Positions 1 through 12,100 of a stretch of DNA of 64,000 nucleotides are shown here, in pieces. Positions within the stretch are counted from its first letter, which is position 1. Every line of letters starts with the position of its first letter. This stretch comes from Limnephilus marmoratus (Eukaryota; Arthropoda; Insecta; Trichoptera; Limnephilidae): the NCBI GenBank assembly GCA_917880885.1, contig OU862908.1, positions 9,212,501 to 9,276,500 of the forward strand, given 5' to 3'. The position numbers and the translations under genes are program-made. The notes under the pieces are model-generated. The model did no database searches, was not told where the DNA came from, and saw nothing but the letters and a program-made list of their open reading frames with translations.

Positions 1-239
1 GTAAAGATATGTAAAAAAATATGTATTTTGATGTTTTTCTTCATCTGGTTCCTTTACCTGGAAAATTGGATATCATCAGGGCAATCCTCACACCTCAGCA
101 GAACTACACTTACGCCAGTCATGGAGTGCATGGTCTGCAATTACTATGACTTACAAATGGTCCCCCGGATTATCAATAACTGTAGTCTTGTATTATTTGT
201 GGCTCATAATGTGACCAAGTATTAATCCTTTTAACTCTA

Positions 240-330
240 CAACCAAGGGCGGATTTAAGGGGGGGGGGGGGGCACGGGGGCACGTACCCCCCCAGACGGT
301 ATTTTTGTGTACTGTGGAGAATCCATCACA
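240..330. repeat. Poly(G)-rich end of an unclassified element
   Basis: A run of 13 G with flanking GGCGGATTTAAGG and CACGTACCCCCCC resembles the G-rich ends of common insect DNA elements. No partner end was found, so the class stays open. Confidence 0.3.
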
Positions 331-482
331 GTACATACTTAGAAGCTAAAACTGTATTTTTTAAACAGTTAATTTTTCAATAATGAATAACATTTCACTT
401 TGTTTAAACCACTATAATATAAACAATATCTACATGTTTCGATAACAATGTTATCTTCATCAGGATATGTCAATATATATTA

Positions 483-872
483 TACAACGTGTCCGGAAAC
501 TCGTAGTACAAGCGGGAAACTGGTGAATCTACATCACGTAGAGAACCCAAAAAACTTGTTTTTTTCAATCTAAGCATTTCGATTTTAATATTATTTTTTT
601 TCTATTTTTCCATTTTTTCGGCAACTAAAGGGTTAAAAAAAATTTTGAGCCCGGTTTACCCTTCGATGCATTTTATAAGACATTACACAGCTGAAATCAA
701 CCCCCTAGTGAAAAATTTTTTCAAATTTAACCAAAAAAATTCCAACTTCGGACCCGATTTACTCGAAAACGAAAGCTCAAATCAAAAAAAGTTAAACCAC
801 AAAATCGACTCCAAATGTGATGTGGATTCTCCAGTTTCCCGCTTGTACTACGAGTTTTCGGACACCTTGTAT
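483..872. mobile_element. MITE family A, copy 1 (about 390 bp, long TIRs)
   Basis: The ends are inverted copies of each other: TACAACGTGTCCGGAAAC at the left matches the reverse of GTTTTCGGACACCTTGTA at the right, and the match extends for more than 50 bases (CGTAGTACAAGCGGGAAAC and onward). It is flanked by TA. TA target and ACA-GGTGTCC ends suit a Tc1/mariner-type MITE. Apparent ORFs in it are not genes. Confidence 0.85.
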
Positions 873-975
873 ATCAATATATTTAATTTTTCAATTGTTT
901 TGACACTTTCATAAACCTTCCTACACATACTTGAACTTGTAGAAATAAACTTGAAGTACGATACTTCAAGTTTAT

Positions 976-1335
976 TTCTAACAGTAATTGTTAATTTTTT
1001 TTCCCGTCCGCCCCTTGTGCCCGCCCAGAAAAAAATCCTTACAGTAATTGTTGATTTTTTTGCGAGTCCGCCCCTTGTGCCCCCCCTCCCCCCCACCCAG
1101 ATAAAAATCCTAACAGTAATTATTGATTTTTTTGCCCGTCCACCCCTTGTGCCCCCTCTCAGGAAAAAATCCTAACAGTAATTGTCGATTTTTTTGCCCG
1201 TCCACCCCTTGTGCCCCCACCCCAGAAAAAATCCTAAGAGTAATTGTTGATTTTTTTTCCCGTCCGCCCCTTGTGCCCCTCCCCAGGAAAAACCTAACAG
1301 TAATTGTTGATTTTTTTGCCCGTCCGCCCCTTGTG
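976..1335 (+). repeat. Minisatellite, about 62-bp unit, 6 copies
   Basis: Six units begin with ACAGTAATTGTTGATTTT at 981, 1041, 1113, 1175, 1237 (one mismatch) and 1297, each followed by CCCGTCCGCCCCTTGTGC and a C-rich stretch. Spacings are 60-72 bases. Both strands show long spurious ORFs through it. Confidence 0.93.
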
Positions 1336-1686
1336 TTTAGTTAAGACACTTTTACAAATGTTTCATAATTTACTTACCCCTGTAACCAGCGATGAGCACG
1401 CTGGAGAACCGCCCACATTCGCTATGTCCATATAATATGTGGGTAAAATGTATAGCACAAGCTACCGTTTGTGGCGTGTTATTTCGAAAAATGTATGGAT
1501 GTTACTTCCGCGCTGTTCCAAGACAAGAATGATGACGTCACATATTTTAGATTTAAGCGAGGTTCTCTCCCCTCCCCATGGAGCGAGCTGGCTCCAAGGC
1601 GGAGCTCTAGCCGGCTCCATGGGGAGGGGGAAATAATACGTTTTTATCACTTAGGGCAGGTCCAGATATATTCATATGTCCGTGAG
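1335..1686 (+). repeat. Interspersed repeat D, copy 1
   Basis: Starts TTTAGTTAAGACACTTTTAC and ends CATATGTCCGTG. It matches 41611-41950 over its whole 350-bp length (CCTGTAACCAGCGA, AATGATGACGTCACA, ATCACTTAGGGCAGG). It contains an internal palindrome built on CTCCATGGGGAG. Class unknown. Confidence 0.8.
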
Positions 1687-1734
1687 AGTGAGTGAGACAC
1701 TGTTTCGATGCTAAATGTCCCATAAAGTGACCCA

Positions 1735-1860
1735 GCGGCAAGGAAGAAGTGGACTGACTGCTTAGAATACGATCGGAGAAGGATGGGAAGGTCTGAGAAC
1801 TGGAGAAGATTGGCTAGGAACCAAAAATGGGATGATGAGAATAATAAAAAATCTTTTTAA
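1735..1860 (+). pseudogene. LINE ORF2 C-terminal remnant
   Basis: An open frame encodes RKKWTDCLEYDRRRMGRSEN and then WRRLARNQKWDDENNKK before TAA. The spacing of Trp and Arg residues resembles the tail of non-LTR retrotransposon reverse transcriptases. Only about 40 codons remain, so the family is uncertain. Confidence 0.4.
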
Positions 1861-2983
1861 ATTATGTTAAAGTTAAAATTTTTGTTTAATCATACAAATT
1901 TACAAGCATGTACTCCAGTGCACTTACACCATTATTAGTATAAATAATTGACCTGAGCACTTAAATAAAAAATAAAAGTGCCTATTTCATTATTTTTGAA
2001 AACCAGTTTACCTGTGAGTATGTAATAACATCTCATGGACTCTCGAATGTTATAAAATTTACTGCATTTCTAAAATGCAATTTTCAAAATTTATAACAAC
2101 ATTTATATTCATATATTATTAACAATGTTACAACTTTCGCAACCAAGATGTGACAATTTGCTTGCATACAATTTCCAAACAATAATATAAAAGTGAACAT
2201 CATGACAACACGTGATGTATTAACATTTTGTGTAAAGCTTGCTACATATTTACAGGATGAACCTAACCTGGAAACACAGGACGGGTTCCTTATAATTAAC
2301 ATCTCAAAATTATCAAAAGAAGATTCAAAAATATATCAACTTTCACGAAATGAAAAAAAAATCAAAATACAATTTAAAAGTAGTTGAGATTTAAAATTGT
2401 TTGTCGTCATACGCTCTTAGCATGTTGTTTCACCTTTTATAATAAAATATGTTTATGTACACCAGAGTTCAACATTATGTCAATTATACTGTATAATTCA
2501 TAATCATGATTCACATAAAATAAATATTAGATACTAAATAAATAAAAGCCAAAAGTTGTTGGCTGTAAATGTCTTTCCAGTGACTTCGGGAACATACCAG
2601 ATAGCTTTTAAAGCCAAACTTCAATCTGGAATGCTTACCAAAGTCGCGTGGAATATTCACAGATGTGGTCAATAAAAATTGTGCTGTATTTCAATAAAAT
2701 TAAAATCTCTCAATTATTAAAATGCTAGATTTCCCGGCAGTGACAAAATGTTATTTCTATTTAATTTACGATGCTTACTGAAAAAATGTATAAAAGAAGA
2801 GGAGTTCTCAGAAATTGAAGATGATCATTCACCGATGTTTCTAATAGCCTACGATGTCAAGAATTGAGTGTTGACTTAAAAACCTATGGTTTTGGGTGGT
2901 GTCATCCTGGGAACTGCGCTTCGTTGCCCTTACGTTTAAGCAAGTTCTTTCCGAATAGTGGTCTAGTCGGAGTTCTGTGGATC
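1861..2983. other. AT-rich sequence 3' of DLAT
   Basis: No repeat or convincing gene seen. The 3' UTR of DLAT must lie in the right part. A short open frame at 2193-2387 has no recognisable feature. Confidence 0.4.
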
Positions 2984-3113
2984 TCAGAGAAGCATGTTGG
3001 TGGGATCCTCGAGGAAACTCCTGAAGGCCATCAGCCACTGGGCGCCCACAGCTCCGTCCACCACGCGGTGGTCACAGCTGAGGGTTACATTCATGAAGTC
3101 AGCCTTTTTCCAT
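2984..3113 (-). CDS. DLAT: DLAT coding exon 8: C-terminus with active-site motif
   Basis: Encodes residues 452-493 and the TGA stop. [13 protein letters not shown] holds the active-site histidine (H466) and aspartate (D470), and the protein ends [10 protein letters not shown], as usual for E2p. The acceptor is CTTTCAG. A possible ATTAAA poly(A) signal lies about 225 bases downstream (near 2760), but it is not certain. Confidence 0.95.
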
Positions 3114-6100
3114 CTGAAAGAAACATTGTCGTTAATAACAATATTTGACAACATGTACTTGAGTTTGAATTAAACCCACGACAACTGTGTGAGAACCCGA
3201 TGCTAATCTGCTAATACTAGGTGAAAGATGAGTATAGCATTGTGGATAACAGCAAGTAGAGATAATTAAAGATGTTGATGACTATCACTGTCTTTATTAT
3301 GCAGACGGTTGTGTATAATAATAATAGTTGGATAATTTGTAGAACGCCGTTTTTGTGAAAAATCACCTCAAGGGCGCTATATATCACAATGGGATAGAAA
3401 ACATGCGCGGCAGGCGGAGGCTTAATGATGATGTCATAGTCAACTGGCCGTGAAGATCACGGATCTTCTTGGTCCTCCAGGCCGAAGCTCGACACCGTAG
3501 TGGTGGAGACGTGTGAGACAGAGACTTGGTGAAGAATTGAGGTGTGTAAATCAAATGCAGCAATATCCAAAATGCGTTATTTTGAGAAAACCAAAAAGAA
3601 ACGTTTCATTTCAGTAATTCTCACGCATTCATAAATTATTAATTATATTCACAAAGTGATATAAGCTTAAAGAGTTGGTTTTAATGCCAAAAATAACTGC
3701 TTTTATAGGTAAAAGAGTGAATCATTAACAAAGTTGCATTATTAGTCCACTTTTGAAAAAAATGGAGATTACTGCATTTGATTCTACACACCTCAATTAG
3801 TCAGCTGGTGGTGCACAAAACCGGAGACACGAGTGAATCTCGAACAGACTTGGACTTTAGAGTAACTAGACTAACTGGCCGGCGCTACACTGCGTTTTAC
3901 AATAAGCAGGTGCCTTGGTGGAGCCACCCAGAGGCAACAGTTCTCGGAAGCTGCAGGGCGCTTTCTGCAGTGAGACAGTAAGTCTCAAAGCTTGCAGGCT
4001 ATGCTGCATAGCCAGTAATGCAAGTCTCGAACATTCTAGGCTGCACTGCAAATGGCATGCATTATTCTGGTAGCTTGTCACTGCAGTGTCAGCATTATTT
4101 TATTTATAACAAGTAATAACAAGTGTAAGAATGGTGACGTAAATTAATTATATTAAATGAACAGTGGCGGCTGGTGCAGTGGCGTAGCGAGGGGGGGGTG
4201 GTGGGGGAGGACCATCCCGGGTGCCACCCGAAGGGGTGTGCCACTCGACCAAGATATTGCATATACGTAACCAAGATATTGCATACACATGAACACGGTC
4301 TGTTATTTATATTTTCGTAACTCTATGGCTCCCCGTGGAGTGCCCCGAATTTTGTGTCGGTCAGTCTTTTATATGCGGAATAGCCTATATTCTGAAATTC
4401 TCTAGTCACCCCCCCCCCCCCCTCTCCCTCCCCCCCTTCCCCTCCCTCCCCCCCCCCTCCCTCCCCCCAGGAGATGGACCAATTTTATGAAGTTGAAAAG
4501 CGTTTTTAATTTCTCAAGTCCACTTTTCTAGGGGGGAGGGTGACACTACGCCCCGGGGGGGTGGGTGACATCCGCCCCAGGTGCCACCCATGCTAGCTAC
4601 GCCACTGGGCTGGTCATAATATGTGGGGGTTCACCGTTCACCAGAGGCATTAAGTCACACAATAAATTTAGTAAAGGTACATAATTATTTATAAAGAAGT
4701 TCTATTCTATGTTTCTTTTGTTTAGCGAAGACCTCTATGACCCTCTTGTTTTTAGATCCAGATTTACATTCTTGTTTTTTATCAGTTCTGGTTTAGCCGG
4801 ACCGGCATTTTTTATTTTCACTTTGTTTTCAAAATTTGATCTATTGATCTTAATATATTCCACATTCAAACTCATTTTGAATGTAAACAATGAACAAACT
4901 CAAAAGTAAACATGGGTTGATATAACCTGGAATTAAAGTTAAAAACTTTTGCAGGGCAAGAAGTGTTCCGAATTCGACAGACAATGACCGACAACTAATC
5001 AGCTAATCTGAGTTAATCACTCATTCTATAGTGACATGTTTTGACTTGAAGCAAAGGAAGAGTGGAACATTCGTTAAAAGTAGTCAATGCTGTTAAACTG
5101 AAGACAAAAAGTCGACAAAAACATTACACGTAAGCGTTCTCGTTTAACACGTCGGGGGTAAAATTTCGAACACCGTTCGCGCTTTCCTAAAATTGAATCG
5201 TATCTTGACTGTGCACGGAATTTGCACACAAAAGTAATAAAATTCTGGAACGCAACCGAAAACGAACCACTACGAACATAGGTGCAGTCTCGTCGCTCTG
5301 AAAGAAAGCATGTATAATAGGTACCTACCTTCCTTCTGTACAAGATCTTGAGAAAATATTATAATTTATAACTGAACCGCGTTTCGTTTCAATTTTTGTG
5401 GGTTGTGCGGCGCTCGGGAGCTCTTATTAACTAGCTGCCACTGGTACTGAATATAACAAGAATTATGAATTTTTGAATTTAAGAATGTTACGTACGTCAC
5501 ATCACATCTGAAATTTGAATGCATTAACCCGTCAAAGGCCAGGCCATTTCGCGGAAATTTGTGAAAAAACACTAAAAAATCACCACTTTGAATTTTGAAT
5601 TGAATGTTTTGTTGATAAATTTTGAGCTATTGTATATTTTATTGACTGAAACACGTTCACAACACAATAAACTATCTACCAAAACCACATTACTTGCATT
5701 TATTACGTAAATTAATAGGTTTTATGATGTTTTATGATTCGCGATACATGCATTTATTGCGACCGTTAAATTCGCGGCAATTTATGAAATCGTTTTAAAA
5801 ATATTCCAGGGTGACTAGGAGAATGAAACTTTTAGCATCACCTAGAGTAATGATGGCGCAAGCGATTCTGGCACTGTTTTTCATACAAATTCTGTACATA
5901 GAAGGGTCCAAATCGCAGACGAAAAGTTATTCGTCGACAATATTATTCAAATATTTGAATTATTTTCTCGCACATGCGCATATGATGCCCGTATTTTCGC
6001 GTCTCCGGCCTTTGACCGGTTAATAGTTAAAACTATTTTGATAGGAACTTGAAGGAAACTGTTAATTTCTTACCCTTGTTCAGACACTTTACAAGGAACA

Positions 6101-9100
6101 ATCCTCTCCTGTGTTCCTCCCACAGCAAGAATGCAAGACTGCGGAGGATTAATAATGGCGTTGAAAGAAGTCACACCTAAAATGAAAAAAATACATTCAA
6201 ATATATACATAATAATAATGGGAAAAAAACAGTTCTTGGATTAGACAGCTGTCTCACTGAAATTAACATAAATCAATAAAATGATTACTTGACTGTGGAC
6301 AATAAAGCCTAATTTAGTGTACAGACCATACCAGAAGCAATTTAATAGCAGGAAGTTAATTTATTTAGATTTAATTTTTGTCCTTGATAAAACAATTTTG
6401 TTGACTTGGATGTTTTTATTAACCCTTGACCGTGTTATATGGGCAGAGTGAACATAATACATTATCTGACATTTACGTAGGTAAGACACATGTTATGATA
6501 TCAAACATCAATAATTACACTTAGAAATACTAATAATCACCAACGCACATATTTCTCTGTGATGGTTTGCAGTTAGGCTCATTATTCAAGGGTAAAACGT
6601 GGAATTTAATACCAATATTTGGCAGCACATTAAAATGTCTTAAAGAGGTAATAACCAGACACAACCGCAAATATGTCATTTTTAAATCAATCGACTCTTT
6701 TCCAAAAAAAAAGTATAAATTGATTTCAAAAGATTGTTCTTTTATCTAGTAAAGCTGTTTTAAATTTTTTTTAAATATGTTTATTTTTATATAATAATAT
6801 AAGCCATACGTCGTTGGCAGATTTGTTAAATTTTCAAACAACATTTTGTATTATACAGCACACATTTCAAATCATATAATCATGCAGTAAAATAAATCAA
6901 TTAATTATCTAGGAAAGCTACTTTTCAAAATTTTAATTTTAGTTCAACTAATATCATTACAAAAATGATCCGCGCACGTGATTTGTGACAAAAATACTTC
7001 AGTTTGTCTATTTATGTATGGTCTTACGAAGTAAAATATTTCAGATTTTTTCATCCTTTTTTTGCTTAGACATCATTGAAAAATTATAAATAATTGTGAT
7101 CGAAAAATAATTAAAAAGTGTATAATTTTGATAGTTTTATCATCACGCGTTTGAGCATTTTGAATGTAGGTATATATAATAATGCTCCATTACAGAGCAA
7201 CTCAACTGCTTAATGATTCTGTATTGAGAATAGACATCTTCAATGTCACCTACAGAGAGTTCAGTAAATATCTTTTGACAAACGTCACAACATAGTTAAA
7301 TTGCCCCCCACGCACTTTTTTTTCTCTTAAATTTTGTAATCTTCTCCATAATGTTTTAGTGTATTTTATGGAGAACCTGTAAAAATAAATAAATATCAAA
7401 AGAAAATATTGAATGAAATAAAACCGATATTGAGTTATTATTTAAAAATGCTGAAATAGAGATTAATTAATCTCTCTCATCGGAATCGCCCTGTACGGTT
7501 CCAAGGGTACGATCGCAAGACCATCTTTCGATGAAATTTGAATTCTCGGCCGCTGGTTATTGGCCCTTAAATTTCTATACAACGTGTCCGGAAAATCGTA
7601 GTATAGTCTGTCAAAATAGAGTAGAAAATATAAAAACTTGAACTACTAAATTTGTAGACTGGCAACACCAATTTAACTGTCAAATATTTTTTTGAAGTGC
7701 AATGACACTGAATGTGCAAAACACAGTAAACCACATTTTAAAAAACATTTTTCTTCATGACAGAAAATTGATTAAAGGTTGATTTATAAAGCGATTTGCC
7801 TTAATTTAATTTAACATAAATTTGAATTTAACGATAGATAGAAAGGAAGAATCACTAATGGTGAGTTTAGTAACACTACTTTTAGATCTGAACTAACTAA
7901 CTAAGGGAGCGTTCAAGTATTACGTAACGCAATTTTTGAAGATTTTTGACCCCCCCCCCCCCCCATGTAACGCGCCGTAACGTTTTCCTGTTCAACCCCC
8001 CCCCCCCCCCCCCTAAGCGTTACGTAACACCCAAGTAACAATTTTTACCCGAAAGTCACAATTAAGTTGCGCAACGTACTGAAATGTCGCTTAAATACCC
8101 TTTATCTTGATTTTATCTCGTTTGCGGTAATAAATAAAACAAGAGATTTCTAACTCGTGATACATTATATACATTTTATATATTCATATTGTCATTTTGA
8201 AAAAAATTGAGAATATTATTATTTTTATCGGCCTTGTATTCCTTCCAGATCTCCACAATTTAACACTGTCTGACCTAGAATAAACCTACATGGTTTTACA
8301 ACACATACTTTTTTTTACATTAGCTTTAGTGAGGAGGCCCTGAGGAAAGTAATTTCCCTAAGTTTTCCCTGTGGAGCAACACTTTACTCCACTATGGTTC
8401 ACAAGCTGACTCATAGTGGAGTTAAACCTTTTCCACGTCCCGAATGCAGTTACGCAAGTTCTCAAAGGGAAGATTTAAAAATCAACAGTATGATTCACAG
8501 AAGAAAATTCATGTCCTGACTGCAACTATTCGTGTCCTCTAAAGAGATATCTAAGAAGTCACTTGCTGACTCACGGTGTAGAAAAACCATTTCATGTTCT
8601 GACTGCAACTATTCATGTACTACGAAGAGAAATCTAAAAATGACCCATGTTTACCCACAGTGGAGAAAAATCCATTTCATGTCCTAACTGCAACTATTCT
8701 ACTTCTCGAAAAAAAAATAAAGAAAACGGCACTTACTAACTCACAGTGACGAAAAACCTTTTTCTTGTCCCGATTGCGAATATTCATGAGCTACACAACG
8801 GTATCCAAAAGTTCTCGCGTTGAACCACACTGGACAAAAACCTTTTTCATGTCCCGACTGCAATTATTCATGTAGTGCAAGGGAACTTCTTAGAAATCAT
8901 TTGCTTACTCAAAGTGATACAAAACCTTTTGCATGTTTCTACTGCACTATTCATGTTCTACAAGGAGTCACCAAAAATCACATGTTAACGCACAGTGGAC
9001 AAAAACCATTTTCCTGTCCAGATTGTAGGTAGTTATACAAGTTCTCAAAAGGACAATTTATAAATCCACCGTGCGATTTACAGAAGAGAAAACCTTTTAC

Positions 9101-12100
9101 ATGTCCTGACTGCAACTATTTGTGTTTTTAAAAGGGATATCCAAGAATTCTTTTGCTGATTCTACTCATTGTGGAGAAAAGCAAGTTTCATGTTCCGACT
9201 GTAACTATTCAGAGAAATAAAAAAATCACATGATTACTCACAGTGGTGAAAAACCCATTTCATGCCCTGACTGCAACTATTCTACTTCTCAAAAAAAAAA
9301 ACTAAAACGGCACTTGCTAATTCACAGTGATGAAAAACCCTTTACTTGTCCCGAGTGCGACTATTCAGGCGCTACAAAATGGTATCTAAAAATTCACATG
9401 TTTACCCACACTGGACCAAAACCTTTTTCGTGTCCCGACTGCAATTATTCATATTGTACAAAGGAACTTCTTAGAAATCATTTGCTGACTCACAGTGCTT
9501 CAAATTCACTTACATGTTTCTACTGCAACTATTCGTATTCTACAAAGAGGCATGAAAAATCACATGTTTACCTTCAGCAGACAAAACAATTTTTTTGTCC
9601 CAGCGTGATTTTTCAAGTTCTCGAAAGGGAGATTAAAAAATCCACCGAACGATTCAAAGTGAAGAAAACCTTTTTCATGTTCTGAGTGTAACTATGCATT
9701 TACTACGAAACCTAGCTTTAGATAATATTATTAAATTTTAGCAGTAAACTAACCTGTGTGTAATAACTAAAAAGCGTTGTTCTTACTAAAAACTCTCGTA
9801 TAACATCCTTCATATGTTGCATAATTTTTTTTTTTATTTTTTTTTTTTTTTGCTGTCTTCCAAATTTGGTTGGCATTTTTTGGTTGCACTGCGCTGGCAA
9901 GTCAGCATGAGAGCCTTTATAGGCCAATAACAGCTGATGATGTAAATCTCCCGGTTTGGAGGACATTATAATTGCTAAAAACTCACATTAACAACACTGA
10001 CTACAGCAAATTGTGTTTATGCGTATTTCGTGTTTAAAACACTAACGAATACTGACAACGAAAATAAAATGAAAGTGACGCACAATACAGTCGACGAATT
10101 CCCCGTACAACATGAACTAAAAGGCTTGCCAACTTGGAAGATTTCAAATTCCTTAGTTTATTATTTAAATAAAGAAAAACATGTTACGTAACGCGTCCTT
10201 CGAACCCCCCCCCCCCCCTCCGTAACGCGCCGTAACGTTTCACCAGACCCCCCCTCCCCCCCCAAGTGCGTTACGTAATACTTGAACGGCCCCTAACCAT
10301 CACGCCGTTTCCCCGCAGGGGTAGGCAGAGAGGACGGACCGCCAAACATCCCGGTCTTGGCACACATTCCTTGCCTCGTTTACATTCATACAATGTCTCA
10401 TACATTCTCTTCTATTATTCTGACTCTCGACATGGCCCGACTCAAGTATCTGATTCACTTGGTCGTGCCATAGATCTGAATGAGTTAATATATTCAGATC
10501 TAAAATTAGAGATATGATCTAAAGCCCAGGCAACGCTAGGTACTTTATCTAGTATTAAATAAATGTGAGCAATTTCTAAACTGTGCTTTATATTTCATTA
10601 CAGTTATTCTTCATTATATTAACACAAAATTGCAAAGGTATAATAATAATATACCTATACGCAATTCTAATTTTGAGATCGGCGGGTATCTATACTGCAA
10701 TGAAAAAATATTTTTCCACTATTATGCCTTTTTAATTTTTTATAAAAATGTAGGTTACACTGCTTAACTTTAACACCATGGGTTATGTGTTTAGTATTGC
10801 CATTTGATCAACAGTGGCGCCCTCATTTATTTTCTACTCTTTTTTGACAGACTATACAAGCGGGAAACTGGTGAATCTACATCACGTAGAGAACCCAAAA
10901 AACTTATTTTTTTCGATCTAAGCATTTCAATTTTAATATTTTTTTTTTTCTATTTATCCATTTTTTCGGCAACTAAAGGGTTAAAAAAAATTTTGAGCCC
11001 GGTTTACCCTTCGTTGCATTTTATAAGACATTACACAGCTGAAATCAACCCCCTAGTGAACATTTTTTTCAAATTTAACCAAAAAAATTCCAACTTCGGA
11101 CCCGATTTACTCGAAAACGAAAGCTCAAATCAAAAAAAGTTAAACCACAAAATCGACTCCAAATGTGATGTGGATTCTCCAGTTTCCCGCTTGTACTACG
11201 AGTTTCCGGACACCTTGTATATTGGGGATCACTTTAGATTCCGAGACAAAGATAAATTATGGTAAGTTTATGAATATGACAGTTAATGAATATGGCAGAT
11301 TATGAATGTGCCACTTAATGAGTTTATTTTTTTTTTTAATTTACTTAATTCAGGAAATACACACATTTTTTTTTTGGGTTGCAAAGTAAAGTTTCCGCTT
11401 AAAATATATTTTTACAAAAAAGATGAAAAGTAAAAAATGATTAAAAAAAACACATATTGATATTGGAATTAAGAAAGAAAATACTAATAATGTTCTATTT
11501 ATCTAGTTCAGCGATTCCCCATGGGGCGCCCTGGGGGCATTGGTATGATCCAAGGGGGATGGTGGTGGCCTCAAGTGTAAATGGGGGCGCTGAAAGACAA
11601 CAAAGGGGCTGAAACGGCTGTCAAAGGAGTATAAAAAAAATAACACAAATTTTCCTAATGAATTTAAATAAGTCGTAAGTATACCTTTGCTAAAATCTTG
11701 AATCCTGCACTTTTCGAATAATAATAACGCAGTGTATGAATACAACAGTTTATAAGTATCACAAATTATGAATACGGCAGTTTACGAATATGGCATTTTA
11801 TCAGCATTACAGATTATTATGAATACGGCATAGTTTGTGAATAATAAGGCAGTTTACAAATAATGTGGCAGTTTACAAATAATGTGGCAGTTTATAAATG
11901 TGACATTTAATGAATGTGGTAGTTTATGAGTGCTGTAGATTATGAATGTGGTAATTTATGAACGTGGTAATTTATGAACATGGCATTTTATGAAATTGGC
12001 ATTTTATGAATAGCACAGTTTACGAATATGACAATTTATGAATTTAGCAATTTATGAATATGGCAGTTCATGAAGATGGCAGTTTACGAATATGGCAGTT

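Larger units (their letters stand above)
7905..10293. mobile_element. 2.4-kb TIR element carrying zinc-finger array, Harbinger-like target
   Basis: The left end GGGAGCGTTCAAGTATTACG and inverted right end GGGGCCGTTCAAGTATTACG pair for about 27 bases (to GTAACGC) and are flanked by TAA at 7902-7904 and 10294-10296. A 3-bp TAA duplication and GGG ends suit PIF/Harbinger. Subterminal poly(C) runs (near 7950, 8000, 10206, 10250) sit between repeated GTAACGCGCCGTAACG motifs. The cargo is the C2H2 array at 8400-9710; no transposase is recognised. Confidence 0.82.
7604..10854. mobile_element. 3.25-kb DNA transposon with TAGTCTGTCAAAA ends, inserted in MITE A
   Basis: The left end TAGTCTGTCAAAATAGAG and right end (reverse) TAGTCTGTCAAAAAAGAG match over about 27 bases with one mismatch, flanked by duplicated TA (7602-7603, 10855-10856). 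A TA target suggests a Tc1/mariner or related superfamily; no transposase of its own is seen. It hosts the zinc-finger element at 7905-10293. Confidence 0.85.
7577..11221. mobile_element. MITE family A, copy 2, interrupted by a 3.25-kb element
   Basis: The left end (7577-7603, TACAACGTGTCCGGAAAA) and the rest (10857-11221) together give about 390 bp that follow copy 1 almost base for base. The break lies exactly within the left TIR (CGTAGTA / TACAAGCGGG), with TA duplicated. This dates the inner insertion as younger than this MITE. Confidence 0.88.

Noticed and set aside
976..1335. CRISPR-like regular repeats
   Set aside because: Units are contiguous 60-72-bp minisatellite units without unique spacers, in an animal genome.
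2193..2387. 64-codon ORF
   Set aside because: Low-complexity Lys/Ile-rich end, no recognised domain, and it lies in 3' flanking sequence of DLAT.
10804..11265. 153-codon plus-strand ORF
   Set aside because: It runs through the MITE A copy; the same frame appears at 645-914 in copy 1, and the sequence has inverted ends, so it is repeat, not a gene.
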